Source: Scenedesmus sp. ARA3
Taxonomy: Eukaryota > Chlorophyta > Chlorophyceae > Sphaeropleales > Scenedesmaceae
Length of the DNA: 27,353 nucleotides
Direction of reading: 5' to 3'
NCBI GenBank assembly: GCA_004335835.1
Contig: RWJK01001470.1
Location: 1-27,353 of the forward strand
The position numbers and the translations under genes are program-made. Each line of letters starts with the position of its first letter. Positions within the stretch are counted from its first letter, which is position 1. This document shows, piece after piece, positions 1-10,703 of the stretch. The notes beneath the pieces are model-generated. The model worked only from the letters and a program-made list of their open reading frames with translations, was not told the DNA's origin and did no database searches.

Positions 1-13
1 TACACCAGGATAG

Positions 14-151
14 GTAGTGACGCCACAGGCCAGTGACGCCACTGGCATGTGGAGCTGGAAGGACCCCGGGGGTCCCGCCTCGGATTTGGATCTGTTTGGG
101 AACAAGATAAACAGATCCGCAGGCGGCGCGGCTGCCGGGGCATTACGACCA
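14..151 (+). CDS. Candidate internal exon of an unrecognised + strand gene
   Basis: The frame is open from the window edge region to a TAA at 170-172 and does not look repetitive (WSWKDPGGPASDLDLFGNK). A weak donor (CCA|GTGGAG) after base 151 would end it in phase 0, which matches the phase 0 start of the exon at 643. The two may therefore belong to one gene that enters from the left edge. I recognise no family. Without transcript data this exon and its donor remain a guess. Confidence 0.3.
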
Positions 152-189
152 GTGGAGTTTGACTCAACATAACCACTGCCTGCCTGCCC

Positions 190-627
190 ACCCGCCTGCC
201 TACATGTGTCACCCGTGCAGCTGCTCGGAACCCTAGTGTCACTATTCCCCCTGCCCTACGACGCCACAACTGATAACTTGACCCGTGACCATTTGCAAAG
301 ATGCCTGACACTGCCTCCCTTCCTGCCTGCGTACCTTCTCGCCTGCCTGCTCGCCTGCCTGTGTCCCGGTGTCACCTGTGCAGCTGCTCGGAGCTCAGTG
401 TCACTGGCCCCCCTGCCCTTCAACGCCACCACTGACTGCGCACTCAACCCTTGACACCGCTTCACCACTGTCTGCCTGCATGCATGTGTCACCACCCACT
501 GTCACCCGCACAGCTGCTCGGAGCTCCAGTGTCACTCGCCCCCCTGCCCTACAACGCCACCACTGATGGCGCACTCAATGCGTAACACCGACTAACACTG
601 CCTGCATGTGTCACCCGCTGTCACTCC
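190..627 (+). repeat. Three degenerate partial copies of the exon at 643
   Basis: Copies near 206-290, 369-455 and 500-590 repeat the acceptor plus 5' part of the exon at 643: GTGTCACC.GTGCAGCTGCTCGG, then GTGTCACT, then CCCCCTGCCCTACAACGCC. Each keeps a CAG before CTGCTCGG or a close variant, and in the first copy the same frame stays open (LPYDATTD). Each is followed by TGCCTGCC-rich filler. All sit upstream of the full exon. They are best read as tandem duplications inside the preceding intron. Confidence 0.7.
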
Positions 628-642
628 ATGTCACCCGTGCAG

Positions 643-846
643 CTGCTCGGCGCTCCGGTGTCACTCGCCCCCCTGCCCTACAACGCCACCACTGATGGCG
701 CATTCGACTCCTGGGCAGCCAAAGGCTACGTGGACGATCTGTTATGGGAGTCCAAGCGCGGCACAAGCAACTGGGACGCATTCTACGCCTCCGGCGGCGC
801 AGCGCCGCCACTAAACCCCAATGCAGGGGCACAGGGCGGCCCCGCA

Positions 847-879
<33 letters not shown>

Positions 880-1485
880 CAGCGGGGCGAGTCAGCTCCA
901 CAGAATGTTGCCCAAAGGAATGTTGATGCAGGGCCGGCGTCACCAGCTAGGGCCAACCTGGGACCTGCCCGGACCAACATGGGACTGCCTGCTGCGCCGG
1001 TGCTGCCGGCAGCAGCAGCAGCAGCAGCGGGGCCCCCAGCAGCAGCAGCAGCAGCAGCGGGGCCCCCAGCAGCAGCAGCAGCAGCAGCGGGGCCTGGCCC
1101 TACCCCCAGGCCTGGCAGCAGCAGCAGCAGCAGCAGCGTGCTGGCTGCCACTCGGCCGGTTGTCCCAGCAGCAGCAGCAGCGACAGCAGTGCCTCAGCAG
1201 GTGCCGCCTGCAGGCAGCAAACCCAGCAGCAGCAGCGATCTGCGTTTTGCGTCGGTTGCCAGCACACCGCCGCCAGTTGCTGCTGCCAGCAGCAGCGGCA
1301 CTGGTGGCGGCGTCAGGAGGGTTCCTCCTGGCAGCAGGGCTGCTCCAGCTAGAGCAGCAGCAACAGCAGCAGCAGCTGCTACTGTTCCTGTGGGTGGCAC
1401 TGCTGCCAGCAGCACTGCCGCACGTGGCAGCAGCAGCAGCAGCAGAGTTGGCAGCCGCAGGCTGCTGGTGCTGCCACAAGTGTGA
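643..1485 (+). CDS. 3'-terminal exon of an unrecognised gene; low-complexity C-terminus
   Basis: An acceptor (cccgtgcag|CTGCTCGG) opens a frame of 280 codons ending in TGA. The first ~60 residues look like a real folded segment (PYNATTDGAFDSWAAKGY, then VDDLLWESKRGTSNWDAFY). The rest is polyalanine and polyserine blocks spaced by Gly-Pro, encoded by GCA/CAG triplets, with a second polyglutamine frame open over most of the same stretch. The WDAFY segment recalls the start of 2-oxoglutarate dehydrogenase E1 only weakly, so I assign no family. Upstream lie three degenerate copies of the acceptor and first ~25 codons; downstream lie tandem copies of the end. The low-complexity tail may be repeat expansion rather than selected sequence. 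The reading frame is supported by the non-repetitive segment; the extent is less certain. Confidence 0.4.
846..1150. repeat. CAG/GCA triplet tracts inside the terminal exon
   Basis: Runs of GCA/CAG triplets occur at about 849-878, 1009-1030, 1042-1060, 1066-1090 and 1118-1137. The middle ones are separated by the repeated spacer GCGGGGCCCCC, which makes a ~33-bp compound unit in about three copies. The repeat keeps Ala, Ser and Gln frames open at once, so ORF length here is not evidence of coding. Confidence 0.8.
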
Positions 1486-1700
1486 GGCTGTAGCTGAAGC
1501 TGCAGGCATGCTACAGTACTGCCGCACGTGGCAGCAGCAGCAGCAGCAACAGAGCAGGTAGCCGCAGGCTGCTGCTGCTGCCACAAGTGTGAGGCTGTAG
1601 CTGAAGCAGCAGGCATGCTGTAGCACTGCCGCACGTGGCAGCAGCAGCAGCAGCAGCAAAGCTGGCAGCCGCAGGCTGCTGGTGCTGCCTCACGTGTGGC
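1405..1700. repeat. Three ~107-bp tandem units covering and following the gene end
   Basis: The block CTGCCGCACGTGGCAGCAGC starts near 1413, 1519 and 1626. Each time it is followed by a (CAG)n run, GGCAGCCGCAGGCTGCTG and GTGTGAGGCTGTAGCTGAAG or a shortened form of it. The first unit holds the stop codon at 1483-1485, so two copies lie beyond the presumed end of translation. Confidence 0.8.
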
Positions 1701-2205
1701 TGTAGCAGCAGCTGCAGCTGTATCTTGGCTGTAGCGTAGACCAGCTGCAGGCCAGCTGTGAGCAACTGCATCTTACCTGTGCTGCAGCTGAAGCCCAGCT
1801 GTGCAGCTGAATGCAGCTGCAGCTGCAGGGCAATACTACTGCTGCTTCTGCCAATGCTCCTGTGGCCCCTCTGCCGCATGTGCACTGCCGCCAAACGTAC
1901 ACCAAATGCACGCCTGTAGCAACAGTGTGCATCACCATGTGTGTCATCAACATTGCACAGCAGTTGCCGCAATGGAGCTCCGCGTCGTGGCAGTCCTGTT
2001 GTTGCCGCTATTGCTTCAGCCACATGGACAGGTAGCGGGTTCCTGGGTCTGGGGCGTGCATGTCAAGAGGCTGCACCCTTGCCTGCCTGCCTGCCCTGTA
2101 ATGGTGTGCTCTGCTGGAAACGATTTTGCTTGTTGCTGCTGCCTGCAGTCTGTGCACCATGGCGTTTATTCAGCAGTGAGAAGACGTGTTGAATGATCTA
2201 TCTTG
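1701..2205. other. No gene seen
   Basis: The stretch is rich in CAGCTGCAGCTG palindromes near 1705-1830, followed by unremarkable sequence. No splice-flanked conserved exon or RNA gene was found. Open frames on both strands have no protein-like composition. Confidence 0.6.
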
Positions 2206-2208
2206 GAC

Positions 2209-2392
2209 AGTGCCTTGCCTGGTGGGCTGTACGGCCTTGCCTGGTGGGCTGTGTGGCCTTGCCTGGTGGGCTGTATGGCCCTGCCTGGTGGGCTGCATGG
2301 CCTTGCCTGGTGGGCCGTATGGCACTGCCTGGTGGGCTGTATGGCCTTGCCTGGTGGGCCGTATGGCACTACCTGGTGGGCTCTGTGTTTGG
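2209..2392. repeat. 22-bp minisatellite, about 8 units
   Basis: The unit CCTTGCCTGGTGGGCTGTATGG (22 bp) occurs about eight times in a row. Variation is confined to a few positions (TAC/TGT/TAT/CAT near the end, GCTGT or GCCGT). Because 22 is not a multiple of 3 and the unit lacks stop codons in several frames, long Trp- and Gly-rich open frames run through it on both strands. None should be taken as a gene. Confidence 0.92.
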
Positions 2393-3089
2393 CAGACACT
2401 TTGCACTGCTGTGTGAATGGTGCGCCTGTATGGACATCAAATGCGCAGCAATGCAGCATCTGAAATATGCTGCTGCTGCTGCTGCTGCTGCTGTGCTGAG
2501 TGATAAACAGCTGAACCTGACCTTGTGCTGCTGGCTACCAGCTAGCTAAAAACCTAGGGTTTTGAGTGCTGCTGCGGTTTTGAGTGTCGCACAGGATGAC
2601 AGGTTGCTGTGACACTGATGAAGTATGCTGACTGAACTACTAGCTAAAACAGTTTGAGCGTTGTATCTCCGGACGAAACTGCTCACATATGCTCAAGCTG
2701 CAAGGACTGTCTTTATTGTGCACTGCACACTGTCTTGCGCGCTGCTGCTTTGTTGTGTGCATGGCTGACTTGTAGCAGCAGCGACTTTGCTGGCATTGTG
2801 TGCTGTGTGTGGCCTGCAACCATGCTGGCCTGCAGCTGCAGCTGGTGTGGTGTGGGCAATGCTGCTTGTGGTGTGGTGTGTGGGAAGCTGCTGCTGCTCT
2901 TGTGAGTGTGTACAGGCGCTGCTGCTGCTGCTGTGCCTCTGGCCAAGCCCAGGGCACCACACGCAAACACATGTTAGGCTGTGCATTGTCAGCACTGTTT
3001 GTACCAGTAGTGACTTGCATTGCCCACTTGCTAGTACTGCTGTGTGTTGTCCAGCAAGCAGAGTCAGTACGCATGCCAATGACTGCATT
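2393..3089. other. No gene seen; short CTG run
   Basis: A run of CTG triplets lies at 2469-2493. The remainder is GT- and CTG-rich sequence without recognisable exons. A few AAACCTAGGGTTTTGAG-like words near 2550 resemble degenerate TTTAGGG motifs. Confidence 0.5.
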
Positions 3090-4232
3090 TCAGCAGCAAT
3101 GTGAAACACAGCAGCAGTGTGCGACATTTGTCAGCTGTGCTTGCTGGGTGGCTGTGGTGGCACATCCGAAATGCATTGCCATGAAGCACTTGCTTGCTGT
3201 GATGGTGTGCATTGTGCACTCGTGCCGCTGCCTTGCAGGAATGCCGCATGTATGCCGTTTCCTGCAAGGGTTCCTGCAAGCTGGCTTGCGCCCACTACTT
3301 GCAGGATTGGTGTGCTGAGCACCCAACGTTTCCTGCAAGCTGGCATGGTGACTGCTGTCATGCCACATTCCCAGTGTCCTGCCTGGCTTGCACAACTGAG
3401 TGCTGTGTTTGCAGGGTCTGGGGTTTAGGGGCTTAGTGTGTTGCGTAGCTTGCAGGGTTTAGGGTTTGCGGATGGACGCAGGGCTACTTGCCACGTAGCA
3501 TGCAGCATGCAGCAGCTGTGCTGCTGCTTCGTGCCTTTGTGGATTTGCCCGGAACGTGCATGACTAAAACACATTCCTGCAAGCTTGACGTGCACTGTCA
3601 CACCCAAAAAGTGCAGTATGTCATCCCCCGTGCTTTCTCATGTCATGCTGCGAAGTGCCGATCGACATCCGTGAAGCAAGTCGGCCACACTTGCTGGCAT
3701 TAGACTATGACCCAAATGCAGAACTATGCCACTTCTGGCACTACTGAACCTTGGAGTAGTAGCATGAGGTGTTTAGCTAAAACCATGTGGGCTGTTTGTG
3801 ACGGTGTTGTTGCAGCTGGGTGCAAGGAGTCAATTGAGCATGCCAGCCAAACAGCCACCACCACGCATCGCTGGTGTTGGCGGTGTGGATTTTTCTGCAT
3901 GCTGGCATCACTTTCCCTGTGGCTGCCAGGGCTTAGGGAACCTCCTAAACCTTGCTGCGTCTGCCAGGGCTTCGGGTGCAACCCAAACCCTGAACCCTTT
4001 TTTTTGAGTTTTTTGACATGCTTGCACAGAGCTTTGCCACACATGACTGGCATCAGAACTCAACGCTTTAAAAGCGGGTATGTGAGCTGATCAGCGGTGG
4101 TGGTTACGAAGTGTTTGGATCGGGGGTGTGGGCGGCTGTTATAACTGTTAATACAATAACTAGTGACGTGACCTGCAGTGGAGTGTGGCTGGGGTCACTG
4201 CAGGGCCAGCAGGGCATGCGCCGCTGCAGCAC
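3090..4232 (+). repeat. Left arm of a ~1.1-kb dispersed inverted repeat
   Basis: This stretch matches the reverse complement of 14492-15640 along nearly its whole length, with scattered substitutions and small indels. Shared landmarks are GAGCACCCAACGTTTCCTGC (3317), GGGGTTTAGGGGCTTAG (3420), CTGAACCTTGGAGTAGTAGC (3744), and the end GCTGCAGCACGACTTCA (4217), where the similarity stops. Both arms carry open frames with the same reading (MTQMQ, then SGTTEPWSSSMRCL), but I recognise no protein in them. This may be an old non-autonomous mobile element in two copies. Confidence 0.85.
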
Positions 4233-5599
4233 GACTTCATTTTGTAACCGTTACTCTTTACCAGGATTTGCAGACTGGCGCCAGCGGCAGTGGCACCAGC
4301 CGGTGAAAGTTACACAGGTAACCTCGGCCAAAATGTGAAGTTGGGTGTGCGTGTGACTAGCCAGTAGTCCCCCCTGCAGTGTGCATTGTGCTGCATGCAG
4401 CCAGTAGTGCTGCATGCGTTCATTTGACCTAGACGCGCAGTGCCGCCTTGGAACTGTGGTGCGCGGCTGCCTGCATCTGCACAGTCAGACTGGCCAGTTG
4501 GGTGGGTGGTGCACCGCCAGCGACCAACAGCAGGCATTGTTACAACAGCATGCACTGTCATAACAAGAGCTCGGCAACACAGCGTGCACTGCCGTAACAG
4601 CAGGTTGGTAATCACAAACTGCGTTAAGAAACAGCGCCTCAGCAATTCATCCACAAACTGGGTCTCTGACAGTATCATCATCATCATGTTACTCATCAAG
4701 CCATAGCATCAACGCCATCTCTGACAGTATGTATGCCTTGCTTGGTGACGTTGACGCCTTTGGCCTGCACAAAATGTCAACACAGCTTCATCCAAAGACA
4801 GATAGAGCAGTGGAGGAGCACAAGGGGCCCACCTGCCGCACAATCAATCAATTGATTACACGTTTTGCTAGCAAGAGATGGTACCTAGAAAGGCAGCCAC
4901 TCCCAAACCACCTCAGGTGATTCCTGACCAGACGGGGCAAACCCACCTGCCGCACACTAGCATCAAACCTTGATGTTACAAGCTGGACAGATCATTGCGA
5001 CCAATCGTAGCAGCCACACAACATACAGTTTTTTTTGCGCCAGAGCCAGCCTCAGTCCTGCTTACATGTTGAAAACTGACAACTCTCCCTTTACAACATG
5101 CAGCCAACATCAACAGAAGCAAATGGGTCAGGGTACCACCCCTAGAAATCCCTGCTATTGTACCCGGCTCCTATCAAACAAAGTATGCAGTGCCAATCAT
5201 ACGTGCCCACTCTGCTCCACTAAAGGCAGGCTGAGAGTATTAGTGTACATCTCAGAACCACACCAACAAGACTTTGCAGTCACAGCCAGATAACCGATTG
5301 TTGTTGCAGGGCGCGACTCATACAGCAAACCATGCGCAGGGGTGCAGTGCTGGCCACTTCAACGCCAATCGAGCAAACCAATCCAGATGAAGGTGATAGG
5401 GCAGCGCAACAGAATATGCTTTTGGCAGTACAACAAGATATCATTGGACGCGAGTTATGCCCTTTGGCCCTGGCCAGGCAGCACATGTTGCTGTGTAGCC
5501 ACAGATGCGTATTGATACTGAACGTTGGTGGCCGGATACGTACAACTGACAGCAAATGCATTGACCATGTTTGACATCAGCATCAAACAGCCGCTGACA
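4233..5599. other. No gene seen
   Basis: More AT-rich than its surroundings and low in triplet repeats. I found no exon with recognisable protein similarity on either strand. Two short related segments (cccacctgccgcaca at 4829 and 4943) suggest a further small duplication. Confidence 0.5.
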
Positions 5600-6250
5600 A
5601 GTGCTCCTTGTGACGCCATGCTGTACAGAAAGGGTGGCAACAGCCCAGCCTAAGGGCCCTGGCGCACGCTCAAGAAACAAGCAGCTAATCAGCTGGCATG
5701 CAGTAGCAGATAAGCAGCTGGCACCGCAACAACAGCCCGCCGTGCGGTGCTTTCAGCAAGCCGCTTTCTGACACTTGAAAGCGGCTGGGACCCTGATTGT
5801 CATGCTGTACTGGTCAGCAACATCAAACAGCACAGCCCAAGCAGTTTTGCGCCACACCAAGACCAGTTCAGGGCGATGCAGCTGCTTTCAGGGCAGCGAC
5901 TGCAACAACAGCCCGCCATGTGTTGCCGTCAGCCAGCTGCACGCCAATGTTGAAGCACTTTTCAGACCTGAAAACGCTTGGGACCCTGACTGCCATGCTG
6001 TACAGCCCCTCACTGCACGCTGGCTAGACCAATTTGACCAGCTTTGGAAGCACCACAGCTGATGTGCCAGCCTCTGGTATCAATCAGTTCAGGGCTGTGC
6101 AGCTGCCTTGAGGGCACTGACCGCAACAACAGGCCGCCGTGTGGTGCCGTCCGCAAGCTGCACGCCAATGTTGGAACATCTGCAGCCTGAAGGTGCCTCG
6201 GGCCCTGCTGGCCACGCTGTACTGGCGTCACTGCACCCTTTTCAGTCAGC
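5600..6250 (-). repeat. Degenerate copies of the last exon of the mosaic gene, beyond its stop
   Basis: On the minus strand, copies of the final ~150 nt of the exon at 6251-6700 follow the stop codon. The anchor CATGCTGTAC (plus strand) recurs near 5617, 5803, 5989 and, as CACGCTGTAC, 6212; the intact exon has it at 6377. Two of the intervals are 186 bp. The block around GTGTGGTGCCGTC and CTGCACGCCAATGTTGAAGC is shared. The copies carry frame-shifting differences and no longer encode the protein. Confidence 0.8.
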
Positions 6251-6700
6251 TCAGGGCAGCGCTGCAGCTGCCTTGCGGGCAGAGATGGCCACCACGGCCC
6301 GCCGTGTGGTGCCGTCAGCCACCTGCACGCCAATGTTGAAGCATTTCTCAGACCTGAAGATGGCTGGGACCCTGACCACCATGCTGTACTGGCCTTCGCT
6401 GCACGCTGGCCTTGCCAGATTGACGAGCTTTGGAAGCACCACAGCTGATGGCTTAGAGTTGCCAACCTTCGTGGATGTAGCTGATACTGCTTTAGAGCTG
6501 GTCCCTGGGCAGTTAGGGTACCTGCCCACTCCCACTAGAGGCGCAGCAGCATCCGAAGTGACACAGGCGTCTGCTGCTGCCCGCTTAGAACCAAGGGGAG
6601 CCAGCCTGAAAGTGACGTTCACCAGCTGGCCGATGCTAGCTGTCATGCCGGACAGTTTGGAGGTGCCTGTGGGGACGAATTGGTACTTGCAGGCTGGCAC
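6251..6700 (-). CDS. C-terminal exon of the mosaic gene
   Basis: The acceptor CACTGCAG|GTGCCAGCC starts in phase 0 (VPACKYQFVPTGTSKLSG). The peptide has a beta-rich composition and ends in a module with KCFNIGVQVADGTTRRAVVA, a motif style seen at the C-terminus of algal extracellular proteins (from memory, not checked). TGA at 6253-6251. Multiple degenerate copies of its last part follow. Confidence 0.75.
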   Translation of the reverse strand: MPACKYQFVPTGTSKLSGMTASIGQLVNVTFRLAPLGSKRAAADACVTSDAAAPLVGVGRYPNCPGTSSKAVSATSTKVGNSKPSAVVLPKLVNLARPACSEGQYSMVVRVPAIFRSEKCFNIGVQVADGTTRRAVVAISARKAAAALP

Positions 6701-8306
6701 CTGCAGTGACAGCAGCAGCACAGCGGGTGTGGCAGGCAGGCAAGCTGGTGAGAGTGATCAAGCGACACATGCAGCATCAGGTGGGGGAATGCCTTCAGAT
6801 GAATTCTCGAGTAACAGCATGGGTATCACTGGAGGACAAGCAACGACAAGCAATGACATGAACATCGTTGTTACTGAAGGCCACGTGACTGCTGCATCAT
6901 AAGCAACGTGCTGCTGGCATCATGGCGCCCTAGTGCCGATTATATGTGAAAAAACATGTGTGGGAGGCTTTTGCTCACCTCACGTGTGATATTACGTGCT
7001 GCCACCGAAGGGTTTGGAACAAACCCTGCCTCCAACCCCGAGCCAGCAGGGCAGTTGCAGCGGCCTGTAGCCGCATCACAGTCCCCTGCAGCCCTATTCA
7101 TCCCGCACATGTTGGCACTGCAGCTGCCGGCTGTGATGTTTAGTGTGACCGTTGCGGTACCCCTCACTCCATGTTTTGCAACATAGGTGTAAGTGAAGCT
7201 GTCAGCGCCAACTGATCCTGCCTGTGGCAGGCAACGGATCAGGCCTCCAGCTACTGAGAGCTTCGCTGTCTTTGGCAGAGAGGCAAGCTCAATGGTGCCA
7301 CTGCCAGCGCCAGCCCTGTTACTAACAGCCTTGTCATTTTTCAAAACGTCCAGATCAGCCCACCGCCCAGCCGCCACAATGAAGGCGTCATTTGTCGCCT
7401 GCTCTGCAGGCGGGCGCTCTGTAGACACACACGACGTCCCGTATGCATCGTAATCTGTACCGTGTGGGCAGTTTAGGCTGGCAAGGACACACTTTTACAG
7501 CACGCCAGCTGCAGTGCTTGCCTCCTTGTAACCTGGCTTGCAGGAGCAGGCAGTTCGGGTGGGGTTTGGCTCTGTGTTTGGGGTGCTGCAGTTGAGGCAG
7601 CGCCAGCCGGGCAGCGGGTTGTACTGCCAGGGAGGGCACAGGTAGCAAGGGCCTGTGCAGCAGGATGCATTTTGCAGCAGCAGTAACAGCAGCAGCAGCA
7701 TTGGTTCACAATCGTGTTTATCATAATCCATCCGGCCTGGAAAGATCATGAAATTGCATCTAAATAGGATGTTGTTAATATGATAATGTGTGCTGTGCTG
7801 TAAAGGCTTAATGCTGAGGCTCACCATCACGTGCATAAGCCATCTGTCCTGCCAGGCACAGCGATCCATCGTCTGTGCTGACATCCTTTGCGGTGGTGCT
7901 GCTCAAGCTTGCGTTGGTCTCTGCATGTGCATGTGCAAGAGCAAGCACATATTGAGCATCACATGGTCAAAATGAAAGTATGCAGATTGATGGATACCCA
8001 ACAAGTCACTAGGCAGGCATGGCTTCGAGCCGCATACCATAAGCACAGGGAGTATGTTGGAGCCAGCCAGCAGTAACTGCAGGTGCAATATGCCATCAGC
8101 AAGCTGGCTCTGCCATTAGCTCAGGGTGTACCTGCCAGCTGCATATAAAGCACGCTGCAAGCGGCAAGCAGCAAGCAGCACACAAAGGAGGGGCAAAGAA
8201 CAGGCAGCGGTTGCAGGCAACCACCAGCAGGCAGCATATGCAGGAGGCACTTGACAAGGCGGCCTCACCTGACTCGGCATACTCCACGCCTGCTTGCCGA
8301 AGGCCT

Positions 8307-8351
<45 letters not shown>

Positions 8352-10595
8352 GCGGCAGCAGCACCGAGCACTTCAGGTGTGTGTGTGCAATGTACAGATA
8401 CAGCAGCAGCATGCCGCTGTATACCACGGCTATACATGTGCTGAACCAACTCACTTCTCAGGGCCCCCCGATTGTTCTGTGAAATTCCAGATCCTTAGAT
8501 CTGTGTGTGCAGCCTGTCCAAGGCTGCAGTGTCACTAATGCGTGCATGCAGTGTCACCCGCTGTCACTGGTGTCACTCACTTTTCAGGGCGGCCGGCATC
8601 GTCTGTGCCAAGCCAGATCCCCAAATCTGTGCATGTAGCTTGTCCAAGGTTCCAGTGCTAGTAGTGCGCTTGCGCTGTGCAGGTACTGCCTCCGTCAAGG
8701 TTATGTTCAGCTGGAGCTTGCTGAGCGGTTGCATGACAAAAACAAAAGCAGCAGCAGCAACAGCAGCAGGAGTGTAAGTTTGCTGTGCGCAGCATCCAAA
8801 TGAAATTCCTGCTTCATGCTACTGATCCTGCTTCTTGCTCCTGATGCTCAGCTGGAGCTTGCTGAGCGGCTGCAGGACACAACAATAGCAGCAGCAAAAT
8901 GGAGCAGCAGCAGCAGCAGGAGGAATGCAAGCTTGCTCCGCTCAGCATCAAAACAAGCATCAAAAATAAACAGCAACACCAGCAGAACAAACAGCAGCGT
9001 GCTGCGCAGCTGCAAGACACAGAAGATGCAAGAGATTTACTATGTGTAAGTGAGGGAGCCGCTGCGGCAGCTGGCGCTCAGAAAAAGCACACGTGCACAG
9101 ACTTGTAATCGCACAACGTTGGTTAACCACAACAAATCGGCTATAGCGTGAGCTGCGAGGGTGCAAAGGTGCATTTCACTGCACACTAATGGCATTTCCA
9201 CGCATATCTCTATGAAGCAGCAGTAGCGGCACTGTAGGCACACTGCCTGGCGGCTCACACACGTGTAAACCAAGGACCGCATTTCACTGTTAATTCCTGC
9301 ATGACACAATTGAACACCAACTAGGGGTTGAAGGACCACGATTAGCAGCACTGGCAAAGAGGCTGCACTTCTCAGCGGTAACCCACATGCAGAAGATTTG
9401 GAGGCAACGTAAGGCAATCATGACGGCAGCAAGGAAATGTACAGGCGCAAGACCAGCACAGCCGAACCCGAACCCCGCAAAGAAACGAAAGCACGGCACT
9501 GGCGAGCCAGACCACCACACAAATCCACGCTTTAGAAGAGCGCACGACAGCGATAAACCCCGCTTGTGCCCTAGGGCGCAAGTGGACAGGTAGAGGGTGT
9601 GGAGCCCAGGGGCGCCGGGGGCGCCCCTGGCCACATACATGCTCTTAGCCTTAACTTACCCAGGAGCTGCAGAGCTGCCTGGGTAGTCACTCACTCACTC
9701 TAAAATCCTGCTTCTTCACGCATGCATGATTGCGTGTACTAGGATCCAGGTCACACAAACATGCACGCACCTCATCAGCCTCACACGTTGCCTGTGGCAG
9801 TGACAGCAGTCCCGTGTTGTTTATCTTCAACAGCATGGCCTGCAGATCTGCCTGCATGGCGTGCACCATTGCATACGACACATTTGCACTGCAGCCGGAC
9901 CCTTGCAGGGACCACGTCCAATTGAATGATGATGTCACAAACATTGGCGGCGTGACAGGTGGTCCGGAGCAGCGTCCGTCTGTGATGCTCCAAGCGCCGT
10001 CATTGCAGGTGGCAAATGGGGTGGTCATGCCTTGCAGGGTGCTAAAAAAGCACGTGACATTGCACACGCCCCCGCTGCGTGTTGACTCGGGACACCTGAA
10101 AACACCCAGGCTTGGATCGGGGCTGGGGTTGCCGTTGCAGCCTGCAGCAACAAACACAGCCACGGTACATGTGTGTAACACAGAACTTATATTGCTGCTG
10201 GGCAAGCAGCACAGGGCAGAGCAGCCGATATGCAACAGTAGTCCATATAGCAAGCAACCACTGTGAAGTATCCACGAGTCAGACGCTTGCAGCGTATCTA
10301 TCAGCTGATAGAGCAGCTGGGTGCTGCAAGGCGCAAGTATTTGTACAGGTGTACCAACATGTTTGTGCTCACCAGCAAGGCAGCGCAGCCTGGCCTCCCC
10401 ACTTTCAGGGCCTGGCGTGCCCCAGCTGCCAGCTGAGCTGCAAGTTGGCACCCAGGAGGATGATGCAGCTGCTGTGAGGTCGCTGCTACAGTAGGCCTTG
10501 CAGGTTGCTCCAATGGCCGTGCTGCTGCATTGGAAGGAGGCGCCTGGCGGGATGCCGGCACTGCTTGGGGTGCCAGAGCACGACGGAGCTGTAGC

Positions 10596-10635
<40 letters not shown>

Positions 10636-10664
10636 GCAGCAGCAGCAGCAGCAGCAGCAGCAGC

Positions 10665-10703
<39 letters not shown>

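Noticed and set aside
700..800. 2-oxoglutarate dehydrogenase E1 N-terminus
   Set aside because: Only a loose W-D-A-F-Y resemblance; none of the following E1 motifs is present.
628..1561. Overlapping polyalanine and polyglutamine open frames as separate genes
   Set aside because: CAG/GCA repeats keep several frames open. Only the frame joined to the non-repetitive WESKRGTSNWDAFY segment is supported.
2166..2549. Trp/Gly-rich or Pro/His-rich small proteins
   Set aside because: Pure translation of a 22-bp minisatellite in several frames on both strands.
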